In this document: in pieces, positions 1 to 7,598 of the stretch
How positions within the stretch are numbered: the stretch's first letter is position 1
Layout of the letters: every line of letters starts with the position of its first letter
Assembly (NCBI RefSeq): GCF_000067205.1
Contig: NC_010170.1
Location: 4,278,001-4,342,000 of the forward strand
Reading direction: 5' to 3'
Length of the DNA: 64,000 bases
Source of the DNA: Bordetella petrii
Lineage (GTDB): Bacteria > Pseudomonadota > Gammaproteobacteria > Burkholderiales > Burkholderiaceae_B
Position numbers and translations under genes: made by a program
Notes under the pieces: generated by a model
The model's input: the letters and a program-made list of their open reading frames with translations, nothing else
Told to the model about the DNA's origin: nothing
Database searches by the model: none

Positions 1-1299
1 ATGGCAGGCCTGGCGTTCGACGTGGACACCCGCATGGGCCAGTTCGGCCTGGGCATCGGCACTTCCAGCGCCCTGGTCGAACGCATCGACATTCAGAATC
101 CGGACACGAACACCCAGGTTGCGCTGCAAGGCCTGGGCTACACCGTCGCGCTCACCGAAAGCGGCAGCAACCTGAACCTGGACGCGGGCTACCGGGTGGG
201 CCAGATCCAGGTCAACGGCAAAGACTTCGGCAAAGGCCAGGCCAGCCTGAAGTTCGAACGCCTGGATGGCAAAGCCGTTAATGAACTGTCCAAGCTTTAC
301 AACCAGATCATCCGCGAAGCCGGCGAAAGCGGCGGCGAAAGCGACGCCGCCAGTCCCGTGCTGACCGACGCGCGCCGCCAAGCCCTGATGCAACTGGGCC
401 GCCAACTGCTCGCCGGCAATCCGTCGATGCGCCTGGACCCGGTTTCCTGGCAAACCGCCAAGGGCGAAAGCCGTCTCGCCCTGACCATCGACCTGACCAA
501 GCTCCCGGACCCGGATGCCGCCGCGCCGGCAGGCGAAGGCATGCAAGCCATGCTGCGGCAAGCCATCAAGCGCATCGACGCGCAGGTCGCGCTGTCCAAG
601 CCCATGATGCAGGAACTGATCGCCCAGTACATGCAGGGCCAGGGGCTGGACGCGCAGCAGGCGTCCGCCGAAGCCGACGACCAGGTCCGCTCGCTGTCCG
701 GCATGGCGGAAATGCTGAACCTTGGCAAGAACGACGGCGACAAACTCGTGGCCTCGTTCCAGTATGCCGACGGCAAAGCCAGCCTGAACGGCAACGAAAT
801 GCCCGCCGACGAGCTGTTCAACAGCATGCTGGGCGGCCTGGGCGACGACGATGAAGAAGAAACGTCTGCCGCCGACGGCGCCCTGCTCAGCGCGCTGGAC
901 CCTGTCGTGGTGGGCGGCATCCTGGACGAAGCCGGCTTCACGTATGAAACCGGCGCCGGCGAACAAGGCTATCCGCTGATGACTATCGAGCCGGGCGACA
1001 GCGGCGCTTCAAGCCTGCGCATCGAGTTCAACGATTGCGACATCGAGAACGCCTGCGACGACCTGCTGCTGCGCGCCAGCTTTGCGTCGCAGCAGCCCGT
1101 GGCGCTGCAGGTGCTGAACGAGTGGAACCTGCGCAACCGCTGGGCTCGCGCCTACCTTGATACCGACAACCAGGCGGTACTCGAAATGGACGTGAACGCC
1201 TACGGCGGTATCGGCAATAGTGGCGCCGACTACCTCATCAGGACCTTCCTGGCCGCAGTTCCCCTGTTCGCCGAGGCACTGTCCAACACATCGCGCTGA
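1..1299 (+). CDS. DUF945 (YdgA-type) protein fused to a C-terminal YbjN-like domain, 5' partial
   Basis: The frame is open from base 1, and the ATG there is probably internal. The protein begins in the middle of a YdgA/DUF945 fold (FGLGIGTSS near residue 15, then LKFERLDG and LNGNEMP motifs), so the signal peptide and the first part of the domain lie outside the window. After a short acidic linker (DDDEEE, about residues 281-286), roughly residues 298-428 resemble a YbjN/type III chaperone-like domain (CDDLLLRASF, LNEWNLRNRWARAYLD, LEMDVNAYGG). DUF945 proteins are cell-envelope proteins of unknown function. The fusion of the two domains is seen directly in one uninterrupted frame. No operon partner is visible: an inverted repeat and about 150 bases separate it from the next gene. 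Confidence 0.75.
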   Translation: MAGLAFDVDTRMGQFGLGIGTSSALVERIDIQNPDTNTQVALQGLGYTVALTESGSNLNLDAGYRVGQIQVNGKDFGKGQASLKFERLDGKAVNELSKLYNQIIREAGESGGESDAASPVLTDARRQALMQLGRQLLAGNPSMRLDPVSWQTAKGESRLALTIDLTKLPDPDAAAPAGEGMQAMLRQAIKRIDAQVALSKPMMQELIAQYMQGQGLDAQQASAEADDQVRSLSGMAEMLNLGKNDGDKLVASFQYADGKASLNGNEMPADELFNSMLGGLGDDDEEETSAADGALLSALDPVVVGGILDEAGFTYETGAGEQGYPLMTIEPGDSGASSLRIEFNDCDIENACDDLLLRASFASQQPVALQVLNEWNLRNRWARAYLDTDNQAVLEMDVNAYGGIGNSGADYLIRTFLAAVPLFAEALSNTSR

Positions 1300-1330
1300 T
1301 ACCAGTCCGATTTGCATTGATATGATTTTT

Positions 1331-1365
1331 CGCAAAGTTTCCGCCTACCGGGCGGGCACTTTGCG
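1331..1365. repeat. Long inverted repeat between the DUF945 gene and the CysG-like gene
   Basis: Arms CGCAAAGT (1331-1338) and ACTTTGCG (1358-1365) pair perfectly, with an inner CCGCC/GGCGG pairing around TACCG. No T-run follows on the plus strand, so a classic intrinsic terminator is not proven. A transcript-end or processing structure for the upstream gene is the simplest reading. Confidence 0.5.
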
Positions 1366-1449
1366 CAAGCGAAGGCCGTAGACTGTCTGGCGTTGCGCGC
1401 CTCGGCCGGCCACCCCGGCCCGGCATCCAGGGCGCGATGCCAAGCCGCC

Positions 1450-2448
1450 ATGGAATTCCTTCCGCTTTTCCACTCCCTGCAAGGCCGCACCGTCCTGGTC
1501 GTCGGTGGGGGAAGCGTGGCATTGCGCAAGGCGCGGCTACTGCACGACGCCGGCGCGCGACTGCGCGTGGTGGCCCTGCGCGTGCATCCCGAACTTCCCG
1601 CCCTGGCCGCCGACCTGCGCCAGCGCGCCTACGCCCACACCGACCTCGACGGCGTCGCCCTGGCAGTTGCCGCCACCGACCAGGCCGGGCTCAACGCCGC
1701 CGTATCGGCGCAGGCCCAGGCGCGCGGCATCCCGGTCAACGTGGTCGACTCCCCCACCCTGTGCAGCGCCATCTTTCCCGCCATCGTCGATCGTTCACCA
1801 CTGGTGGTGGCGGTGGGCAGTGGCGGCCATGCCCCGGTTCTGGCCCGGCTGGTGCGCGCCAAGATCGAAACCTCGTTGTCGGCCCGCTACGGCCAGCTGG
1901 CTGGCTTGGCCAGGCAATTCCGCAGCCAGGTCAAGGCACGGCTGCCCAATGTGCAGCAGCGCCGCATCTTCTGGGAAGACACCTTCCAGGGCCCGGTGGC
2001 CGAGGCCTTGCTCGGCGGCCAGCCCGACCTGGCGCGGCAACTGCTCGAAGCCCGGCTGGCCGGCGCCGCGCCGCAGGTATCTGGCGAGGTCTACTGGGTG
2101 GGCGCCGGTCCGGGCGACCCCGACCTGCTCACCTTCCGCGCGCTGCGCCTGATGCAGCAAGCCGACATCGTGCTGGGCGGGCCCGGCGTGCCGCCCGCCA
2201 TCGTCGACCTGTGCCGCCGCGACGCCGACCGTATCGCACCACGCCCGCCGGCCACGGGCGCCGGCCCGTGCTGCAGCCAGCAACTGGCCGACTTGGCCAG
2301 CCCGGGCAAACGGGTGCTGCTGCTGCTTGCCGGCAACGCCGTCAGCCAAGAGCACGACACCGTGCGCGACACCCTGGCGGCACGCGGCATCGCGTTCCAG
2401 GTGGTGCCGGGCGTGGCCAGCGGCCCCGCTCCCCCCGCTCCTGAGTAA
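1450..2448 (+). CDS. CysG-like precorrin-2 dehydrogenase/ferrochelatase with degenerate, truncated methyltransferase domain
   Basis: 332 aa from the ATG at 1450, whose MEFLPLFHSL beginning matches CysG. The N-terminal half (about residues 1-210) is a complete siroheme synthase module: NAD-binding VVGGGSVALRKA, the NVVDSPTLCSAIFPA segment with the conserved Asp, and RSPLVVAVGSGG. It should oxidise precorrin-2 and insert iron to give siroheme. The C-terminal SUMT domain starts normally (VYWVGAGPGDPDLLT, about residue 214) but the usual DRLVS and KGGDPFIFGRGGEE active-site motifs are replaced by GGPGV and LAGNAVSQEH. The protein stops right after VVPGVAS, losing about half the domain. Methyltransferase activity is therefore unlikely, and nirE at 17.2 kb encodes an intact SUMT. 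Its place beside dnr suggests supply of siroheme for heme d1; this role is inference. Confidence 0.8.
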   Translation: MEFLPLFHSLQGRTVLVVGGGSVALRKARLLHDAGARLRVVALRVHPELPALAADLRQRAYAHTDLDGVALAVAATDQAGLNAAVSAQAQARGIPVNVVDSPTLCSAIFPAIVDRSPLVVAVGSGGHAPVLARLVRAKIETSLSARYGQLAGLARQFRSQVKARLPNVQQRRIFWEDTFQGPVAEALLGGQPDLARQLLEARLAGAAPQVSGEVYWVGAGPGDPDLLTFRALRLMQQADIVLGGPGVPPAIVDLCRRDADRIAPRPPATGAGPCCSQQLADLASPGKRVLLLLAGNAVSQEHDTVRDTLAARGIAFQVVPGVASGPAPPAPE

Positions 2449-2482
2449 CACCCAGGTTCTTCTCCTACCACCCCACTTCATC

Positions 2483-3163
2483 ATGCAGCTTCATCGCGTC
2501 CATCATCAGATCCTGCGCAGCCACCACCTGTTCGAACCCCTGAGCGAAGCGCAGCTCGACACCCTGCTGGAAACGGCCCGGCTGCTCAACGTCGACAAGG
2601 GTGAAAAGCTGTTCCATCAGGGCGAACCTGCCCATGCTTTCTATTTCGTGATCGCCGGCACGGTGAAAATCTATCGCCTGACGCCGGACGGCCAGGAAAA
2701 AGTATTTGACGTCATCGGCGCCCGCCAGACCTTCGCCGAAGCCATGATGCTGATGGACACCCCCGATTACGTCGCGTCGGCGCAGGCCATCGCGCCTTCG
2801 CAGCTGTACCGGTTTTCCAACAATACTTATATGGAACTGCTGCAGAACAACAGCAAACTGACGTTCGCCCTGCTGGGCAAGCTGTGCATACGGCTGCACC
2901 AGCGCATCAATGAAATCGAGACCCTGTCGCTAAAGAACGCCACCCACCGCGTAGTGCGCTACTTGTTGACGCAGCTGGCGCGCCGCCCCGACAGCAACAG
3001 TTTCGAGTTGCCCATGGCCAAGCGGCTGGTGGCCGGCCACCTGTCGATCCAGCCCGAAACCTTCTCGCGCATCATCCGCCGCCTGATCGACGAAGGCATC
3101 ATCACCCAGCAGGGCCATCACATCTGTGTGCTGAACAGCCAGCGCCTGGAACTTTTCGAGTAA
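2483..3163 (+). CDS. dnr: Crp/Fnr-family nitric oxide-responsive regulator Dnr
   Basis: 226 aa from the ATG at 2483, beginning MQLHRVHHQILRSHHLF. The sequence follows Pseudomonas aeruginosa Dnr closely as I remember it (GEPAHAFYFVIAG, KIYRLTPDGQEK, FAEAMMLMDTPDYVA, EIETLSLKNATHRVVRYLL). Domains are an N-terminal cyclic-nucleotide-like sensor fold, a dimerisation helix and a C-terminal winged helix. The recognition helix has ETFSRIIRRL, giving the E..SR pattern that reads TTGA half-sites. There is no N-terminal cysteine cluster, which fits Dnr (heme/NO sensing) rather than Fnr (4Fe-4S). Matching TTGA-N6-TCAA sites lie upstream of norC, nirQ/nirS and napF, so this is probably the local activator of denitrification genes. 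It lies 34 bases after the CysG-like gene. Confidence 0.92.
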   Translation: MQLHRVHHQILRSHHLFEPLSEAQLDTLLETARLLNVDKGEKLFHQGEPAHAFYFVIAGTVKIYRLTPDGQEKVFDVIGARQTFAEAMMLMDTPDYVASAQAIAPSQLYRFSNNTYMELLQNNSKLTFALLGKLCIRLHQRINEIETLSLKNATHRVVRYLLTQLARRPDSNSFELPMAKRLVAGHLSIQPETFSRIIRRLIDEGIITQQGHHICVLNSQRLELFE

Positions 3164-3174
3164 TCCCGCCTGCC

Positions 3175-3366
3175 ATGCCTCATTGCCTGTACTGCCAGCA
3201 CGCTGCGCCCCCCGGCGCGCACGATTGCCCGCATTGCGGCATGCCCCTGCCGGCGAATGCCGAACTCGCCCGCCGGCGCCGCCTGCGGCGCTTCCAGTGG
3301 TTCTGCGTCGGCCTTACCGTATTTTGCGGCGTGATGATCTACTGGCTGCCGCGCACCTTGAGCTGA
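3175..3366 (+). CDS. dnrP: DnrP-like small zinc-ribbon membrane protein
   Basis: 63 aa, starting 11 bases after dnr in the same direction. The N-terminus carries two CxxC pairs (CLYC at residues 4-7 and CPHC at 18-21), a zinc-ribbon pattern. A basic stretch (ARRRRLRRF) and one hydrophobic segment (about residues 41-58) anchor it, ending LPRTLS. Proteins of this size and layout beside dnr in pseudomonads are called DnrP; their function is not established. Co-transcription with dnr is likely from spacing. The next gene, norD, is convergent, with 43 bases between them. Confidence 0.7.
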   Translation: MPHCLYCQHAAPPGAHDCPHCGMPLPANAELARRRRLRRFQWFCVGLTVFCGVMIYWLPRTLS

Positions 3367-3409
3367 TAGCGCCCAGGCCGATACACCGGCACACGCAGCC
3401 CCGGGGCCG

Positions 3410-5242
3410 CTACGGTTGAGTCAGCTGGCGGTACAGCTGGGGCAGCCGATACGGCAGCTGCTGCGGCTGGCGAATCAGCGTGTACCCGTGCGCGCCGAAC
3501 ATATAAGGCAGATAGCTGCCCGCCTCGCGGTCAATGGTGATGCAAAACGGCAGCACCCCCTCACGGCGGGCCTCGATCACGGCCTGGCGGGTGTCTTCGA
3601 CGCCGTAGCGGCCTTCGTAGCGGTCCAGGTCGTTGGGTTTGCCGTCGGTTACCAGCAATAGCAGCTTGCGACGGCGCGGATTGGCCGCCAGCAGCCGCGT
3701 GGCTTGCCGCAGCGCCGCACCCATGCGCGTGTAGTAGCCGGGCCGCAGCGCCTGGATACGGCCACGCGTTTCATCGCCATAGCGCTGGCGGAAGGTTTTA
3801 AGTTCCAGCATGCGCACCTGTTGCCGGCGCAGCGACGAAAACCCGTACAGGGCGAACGGGTCGCCCACCGCCGACAGCGCCTCGCCGAACAGCAGCAGGC
3901 TGTCGCCGATAACGTCGATGACACGGTGTTCGTCATCGAGATGGGCGTCCGTGGACATCGACAGGTCGGCCAGCAGCAGACAGGCCAGATCGCGCCGGGT
4001 TTGCCGGCGTTCCAGAAACCACCCTCGTTCGGCGCAATGCCCATGGCGGCGCTCCACCTGGAAATCGATCCAGGCTTGCATGTCCAGTTCGGCGCCCATT
4101 GGCTGCTGGCGCAGCCACTGGCGGTCGCTGCGCAAGTGCTCGAACTGTCGGCGCAGACGCCGCGCCAGCGGCGCCAGGCGGGCTGGCAGCGCGGCCGGCT
4201 CGGACAGGCGCGGCGACATCATCTGCACCCGCACGAAATTGTCTTGCAGGCGCTGGCGGCGGTAATCCCACTCGGGCAGCACCAATGGGCCGCCCAGCGG
4301 CAGGTCGTCGGCATCGGCGGGCGGCAGGTCTAGGTCGAGCTTAAGGCCACCGCTCTGGCGCGTGCGCCGGCGCGACATCGCCAATTCGTCCAGGTCTTCG
4401 GCCACGCGCGCGGCATCGGGGTTTTCGCTGTCGTCGCCGCGCCGGTCGAGGTCTACGTGCTCGGACCAGCTGAACAGGTTTTCCAGGCGTATCAGCAGCA
4501 GCCCGTCTTTGCCGGAATGGTCGTCGACGCGCTTGGCCCGCTTGCGCACCGAGGCGCGTGCATTAGCGGCGGGCTGCTGTGCGCCGGGTTCGTCGTCCAG
4601 TTCGGCGGCCTGTGGCTGGCCGGCATGCTGGGGCGGGTACAACCACATCGGCACCGGCCACGGAGCGCGCTCGGCGCGTGGAAACTCGGCGATGCTGCCC
4701 GGCTCGTGCAGGGCCTGCCGCACGGCGTGCTCGAGCGCGGCTTCGTCGCGCCTTAACGCCGACGGGTCGGGCCGCAGGCGCAGGTGCGCCTCGACCAGGC
4801 GCCGATAACGCGGGCGCAACGCCGGGTAACGCTGCAGCAAGGCCTGCGTCCAGCGCTGGTTGTCGTGCCCCCAATGCCGCATGCGATCCGCCTGCCCGGC
4901 CAGCAGCGCCAGCCACCGATACAGCTCGGCGTTGAGCGGGGCCTCTGGGTAAGCGGCCAGTTGGCCCGGCAAGCGCAGCGTGTCGGCATCGCGCCAAGCC
5001 AGCGCGCCATATCGGCCCGCGCCCGCAATGTGCTGCAGCAGATTGCGCCGCAGCGTCAGAGCGCGCGGATCGGCGGTTTCAAGCGCAATGCCGCCGGCGC
5101 CGCCCATGGCGCGAAACAGCACCGCCAGGCTGCGCTGCATGTCGGCCAACAGCACGCGCGCGTCGGGAAACTCATGGCTGGCCTGGCGCGTGATGAAGCG
5201 GTGCCACAGCCCGCCCACCCATTCTTCCAACTCGAAGCCCAA
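3410..5242 (-). CDS. norD: Nitric oxide reductase activation protein NorD
   Basis: 610 aa, close to the family's usual length. The C-terminal third is a von Willebrand A domain: LADLSMSTDAHLDDEHR carries the MIDAS-like DxSxS, and LLLVTDGKPNDLDRYEG the second Asp. NorD works with the MoxR-type ATPase NirQ/NorQ (8.2 kb here) to activate NO reductase, probably by helping metal insertion. I place the start at TTG 5242 (MGFELEEWVGGLWHRF), which matches family N-termini and has an AGGGGG purine run just upstream. The longer frame to 5347 would have to be read through a strong terminator hairpin and is rejected. An intrinsic terminator lies between norB and norD, so norD may depend on read-through or its own promoter. 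Confidence 0.88.
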   Translation of the reverse strand: MGFELEEWVGGLWHRFITRQASHEFPDARVLLADMQRSLAVLFRAMGGAGGIALETADPRALTLRRNLLQHIAGAGRYGALAWRDADTLRLPGQLAAYPEAPLNAELYRWLALLAGQADRMRHWGHDNQRWTQALLQRYPALRPRYRRLVEAHLRLRPDPSALRRDEAALEHAVRQALHEPGSIAEFPRAERAPWPVPMWLYPPQHAGQPQAAELDDEPGAQQPAANARASVRKRAKRVDDHSGKDGLLLIRLENLFSWSEHVDLDRRGDDSENPDAARVAEDLDELAMSRRRTRQSGGLKLDLDLPPADADDLPLGGPLVLPEWDYRRQRLQDNFVRVQMMSPRLSEPAALPARLAPLARRLRRQFEHLRSDRQWLRQQPMGAELDMQAWIDFQVERRHGHCAERGWFLERRQTRRDLACLLLADLSMSTDAHLDDEHRVIDVIGDSLLLFGEALSAVGDPFALYGFSSLRRQQVRMLELKTFRQRYGDETRGRIQALRPGYYTRMGAALRQATRLLAANPRRRKLLLLVTDGKPNDLDRYEGRYGVEDTRQAVIEARREGVLPFCITIDREAGSYLPYMFGAHGYTLIRQPQQLPYRLPQLYRQLTQP

Positions 5243-5260
5243 GCATGCCCCCTGTTCGTC

Positions 5261-5298
5261 AAATAAAAAACGGCCCCGCGCCGACGCGCCGGGCCGTT
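5261..5298 (-). terminator. Intrinsic terminator between norB and norD
   Basis: Read on the minus strand, arms AACGGCCC (5298-5291) and GGGCCGTT (5276-5269) form a perfect 8-bp stem, extended by an inner GCGC pairing, followed directly by TTTTTATTT. It ends the norCB transcript 19 bases before the norD start codon. Confidence 0.8.
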
Positions 5299-5304
5299 GA
5301 CCTG

Positions 5305-5350
5305 AAGGTGCCTGGCGCCCGCGCGGGAAGCCAGGCACCCCAGGCACCTT
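5305..5350 (-). repeat. Competing stem-loops downstream of norB
   Basis: One arm at 5305-5316 (AAGGTGCCTGGC) can pair either with GCCAGGCACC at 5330-5339 or with CAGGCACCTT at 5341-5350. The two partner arms are near-direct repeats, so the pairings exclude each other. The element sits between the norB stop and the terminator at 5261-5298. It could be an attenuation or RNA-processing structure; only the repeats are observed. Confidence 0.5.
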
Positions 5351-5362
5351 GCGGCAGCCGCG

Positions 5363-6784
5363 TCAGGCGCCGGCCATGGCCTGCTGGCTGACCACACTGC
5401 CACGCTGGCGGAAGCTGAGCAGATAGCAGACCAGCCCCGCCAGGAACACCACCCCGGCCCCCAGGCGCAGCCAGAAGAACAGCGCCAGTTGCTCCATGGT
5501 GTTCATGAACGACATGGCGGCGGGATCGGCGGGCATGCGCTGCAGCCACACCTGCACCACGCCGGCCGCGGTGAGCAGCAGGGTAATGGCCAGCATCGAG
5601 ATGGTCATTAACCAGAAACCCCACAGTTCCATTCGCTGCGCGCAGGCGGGCGGCGCCTCGCCGACGCCGCGCAGGCGCGGCATGGCGTACGAGATCATGG
5701 TAAGCACGATCATGACGTAGGCGCCGTAGAACGCCAGGTGGCCGTGGGCCGCGGTGATTTGCGTGCCGTGGGTGTAGTAGTTCACCGGCGCCAGGGTGTG
5801 CAGGAAGCCCCACACGCCCGCACCCAGGAACGCCGTGACCGTGGTGCCAATGGCCCAGTACGAGGCGGCGCGGTTGGGGTGCTGCCGGCGGCGACGGTTC
5901 ATCATGTTCCAGGCGAACAGCACCATGGCGAAGAACGGCAGCGGTTCCAGGGCCGAGAAAATCGAACCCAGCCACAGCCACACGCCGGGCGCGCCGATCC
6001 AGAAGTAGTGGTGGCCGGTGCCGATGATGCCAGTGATCAGCGCCATGCCAATGATGACGTACAGCCACTTCTCGACGACCTCGCGGTCGACGCCGGTGAT
6101 CTTGATGAGTACGAAGGCCAGCATGGAACCCATGATCAGTTCCCACACGCCTTCGACCCACAGGTGCACCACCCACCACCAGTAGTACTTGTCGCGCGCC
6201 AGGTTCTCGGGGTTGTAGAACGAGAACAGGAACAGCACCGCCAGGCCGATCAGGCCGGTCATCATGACCATGCTGATGGCGGTCTTGCGGCCCTTGAGCA
6301 GGGTCATGCCGATGTTGTACAGGAAGCCCAGGGCCACCACCACGATGCCCGCCTTGGTAATGGTGGGCTGTTCGAGGAACTCGCGCCCCATGGTGGGCAG
6401 CACGTCGTTGCCCGTGAGCGCAGCCAGCCCGGCATAGGGCAGCAACAGATAGCCGAGGATGGTCAGCACGCCGGCCACAGCGAATATCCAGAACAGCGCT
6501 AGCGCCAGTTTCGGGCTGTGCAGCTCGCGGTCGGCTTCTTCGGGAATGAGGTAGTAGGCTGCACCCATGAAGCCGAACAACAGCCACACGATGAGCAGGT
6601 TGGTGTGCACCATGCGCGCGACGTTGAACGGAATGACGGGAAACAGGAAATCGCCCACCACGTACTGCAGGCCCATTACCAGACCAAACAGGATCTGCCC
6701 TACGAACAGGATGAGGGCGAACACGAAATAGGGCTTCGCAACGGCTTGCGAGGCGAACTTGAGATGCGGATTAGCGGCGTTCAT
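5363..6784 (-). CDS. norB: Nitric oxide reductase large (catalytic) subunit NorB
   Basis: 473 aa, a 12-helix heme-copper-oxidase-family protein of the inner membrane that reduces 2 NO to N2O with electrons from NorC. Visible ligands and catalytic motifs: MVHTNLLIVW (heme b His), VVHLWVEGVWE (FeB His and the catalytic Glu), GTGHHYFWIG (paired FeB His) and AAHGHLAFYGAY (heme b/b3 His). It lacks an N-terminal quinol-oxidising extension, so this is the cytochrome c-dependent cNOR type. It starts 3 bases after norC and is co-transcribed from the Dnr-box promoter upstream of norC. A terminator follows. Confidence 0.96.
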   Translation of the reverse strand: MNAANPHLKFASQAVAKPYFVFALILFVGQILFGLVMGLQYVVGDFLFPVIPFNVARMVHTNLLIVWLLFGFMGAAYYLIPEEADRELHSPKLALALFWIFAVAGVLTILGYLLLPYAGLAALTGNDVLPTMGREFLEQPTITKAGIVVVALGFLYNIGMTLLKGRKTAISMVMMTGLIGLAVLFLFSFYNPENLARDKYYWWWVVHLWVEGVWELIMGSMLAFVLIKITGVDREVVEKWLYVIIGMALITGIIGTGHHYFWIGAPGVWLWLGSIFSALEPLPFFAMVLFAWNMMNRRRRQHPNRAASYWAIGTTVTAFLGAGVWGFLHTLAPVNYYTHGTQITAAHGHLAFYGAYVMIVLTMISYAMPRLRGVGEAPPACAQRMELWGFWLMTISMLAITLLLTAAGVVQVWLQRMPADPAAMSFMNTMEQLALFFWLRLGAGVVFLAGLVCYLLSFRQRGSVVSQQAMAGA

Positions 6785-6787
6785 GGT

Positions 6788-7228
6788 TCAGCCCTCACGG
6801 TTGGGAGGCCAGTTGTAGTTGTTGATTTTCGAGGTCCATTTCAGGAACTCGGCCAAGTCGTCGACCTGCCGATCGGACAGATGGAATTGCGGCATGGCAC
6901 GGCGCCCCGGCACGCCCAGTGGCTGGGCGCTCATCCAGGCGCGCAGGAATGAATGGAAGTCCTGATCGCCACCACGGCGTTCGTACACGTTGCCCAGCTC
7001 GGGGGCGAAGTAGGCGCCCTCACCCAGGATGGTGTGGCAGCCCACACAGTTGTTTTGTTCCCAGACCAGCTTGCCGCGCACCACGGCTTCGGTCATCTGG
7101 GCTTCGTTGGTGCGTTCGGGAAATTGTTTTTCGGTATGGAAAGTCAGGGCCAGGAATATCAAGATGAAGAACACGCTTCCACCGAAGTAGATATTCCTGG
7201 CCATGCCTTTGGTAAAAGTTTCCGGCAT
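6788..7228 (-). CDS. norC: Nitric oxide reductase cytochrome c subunit NorC
   Basis: 146 aa. One N-terminal membrane anchor (about residues 12-31) is followed by a periplasmic monoheme c domain with CVGCH at residues 61-65. The Met ligand is probably in RRAMPQFHL. It passes electrons from soluble cytochromes to NorB. The ATG at 7228 lies about 25 bases beyond a predicted transcription start, downstream of a near-perfect Dnr box at 7288-7301. First gene of norCB. Confidence 0.95.
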   Translation of the reverse strand: MPETFTKGMARNIYFGGSVFFILIFLALTFHTEKQFPERTNEAQMTEAVVRGKLVWEQNNCVGCHTILGEGAYFAPELGNVYERRGGDQDFHSFLRAWMSAQPLGVPGRRAMPQFHLSDRQVDDLAEFLKWTSKINNYNWPPNREG

Positions 7229-7252
7229 GATGATTCCGCGTGGTTACAGGTG

Positions 7253-7301
7253 GACTTCATTCTAGGAAGCGGGGCCTTCCGCCCCGCTTGACTGCAATCA
7301 A
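7253..7301 (-). promoter_or_regulatory. norC promoter with Dnr/FNR box
   Basis: The box TTGACTGCAATCAA (7288-7301, plus-strand reading) is centred at 7294.5. On the minus strand TAGAAT at 7264-7259 is a good -10, and its spacing puts the box at about -41.5 from a start near 7253, as in FNR class II promoters. The short leader then reaches the norC ATG at 7228. Confidence 0.8.
7267..7289. repeat. 9-bp perfect inverted repeat inside the norC promoter
   Basis: AAGCGGGGC (7267-7275) and GCCCCGCTT (7281-7289) are separated by 5 bases and fill the space between the Dnr box and the -10 hexamer, touching the box by 2 bases. No T-run follows. It may be a second operator or the transcript end of norF; both are possible from sequence alone. 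Confidence 0.55.
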
Positions 7302-7337
7302 GAAAGAAAAGTAGTCGGCGCGCGGGCCTGTCGGCAG

Positions 7338-7598
7338 TCAATATCCGGCCTGCCGCAAGGCCAACAGCACGCCCGCCGCCATGGCGACCGGCCAGGCCAG
7401 CAGCAGCGCGCGCCACGCGCGCGGAGCATGGCGAAGCTCCATGAAGCCGTCGATAATCAGCCACGCCTTGGCTACGGCCAGGGCGGTCACACATAGCTGC
7501 GGCCAAGGCGGCGATATGCCGCCGGCAACGCTGACGGTGGCCGCCGTCAGCAGCACCAGGCCGATCCAGTAGCACAGCAAGCGCACGGTTTCGCTCAT
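7338..7598 (-). CDS. norF: NorF-like small membrane protein (cytochrome oxidase subunit IV family)
   Basis: 86 aa with three hydrophobic segments (about residues 8-27, 33-50 and 62-80) and the AVAKAWLIIDGFMEL motif typical of the COX4/NorF family. It overlaps norE by 4 bases (ATGA), which indicates translational coupling. NorE and NorF accompany cNOR and are needed for full activity in some denitrifiers, but their biochemical role is not settled. The stop is followed by about 110 bases to norC, including the norC promoter. Confidence 0.8.
   Translation of the reverse strand: MSETVRLLCYWIGLVLLTAATVSVAGGISPPWPQLCVTALAVAKAWLIIDGFMELRHAPRAWRALLLAWPVAMAAGVLLALRQAGY

Noticed and set aside
1331..1365. 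Intrinsic terminator after the first gene
   Set aside because: The stem is strong but no T-run follows on the plus strand, so it is listed only as an inverted repeat.
5243..5347. Extended norD reading frame starting MPGVPGFPRG
   Set aside because: It would translate through the intrinsic terminator at 5261-5298 and lacks family similarity; the TTG at 5242 matches NorD N-termini.
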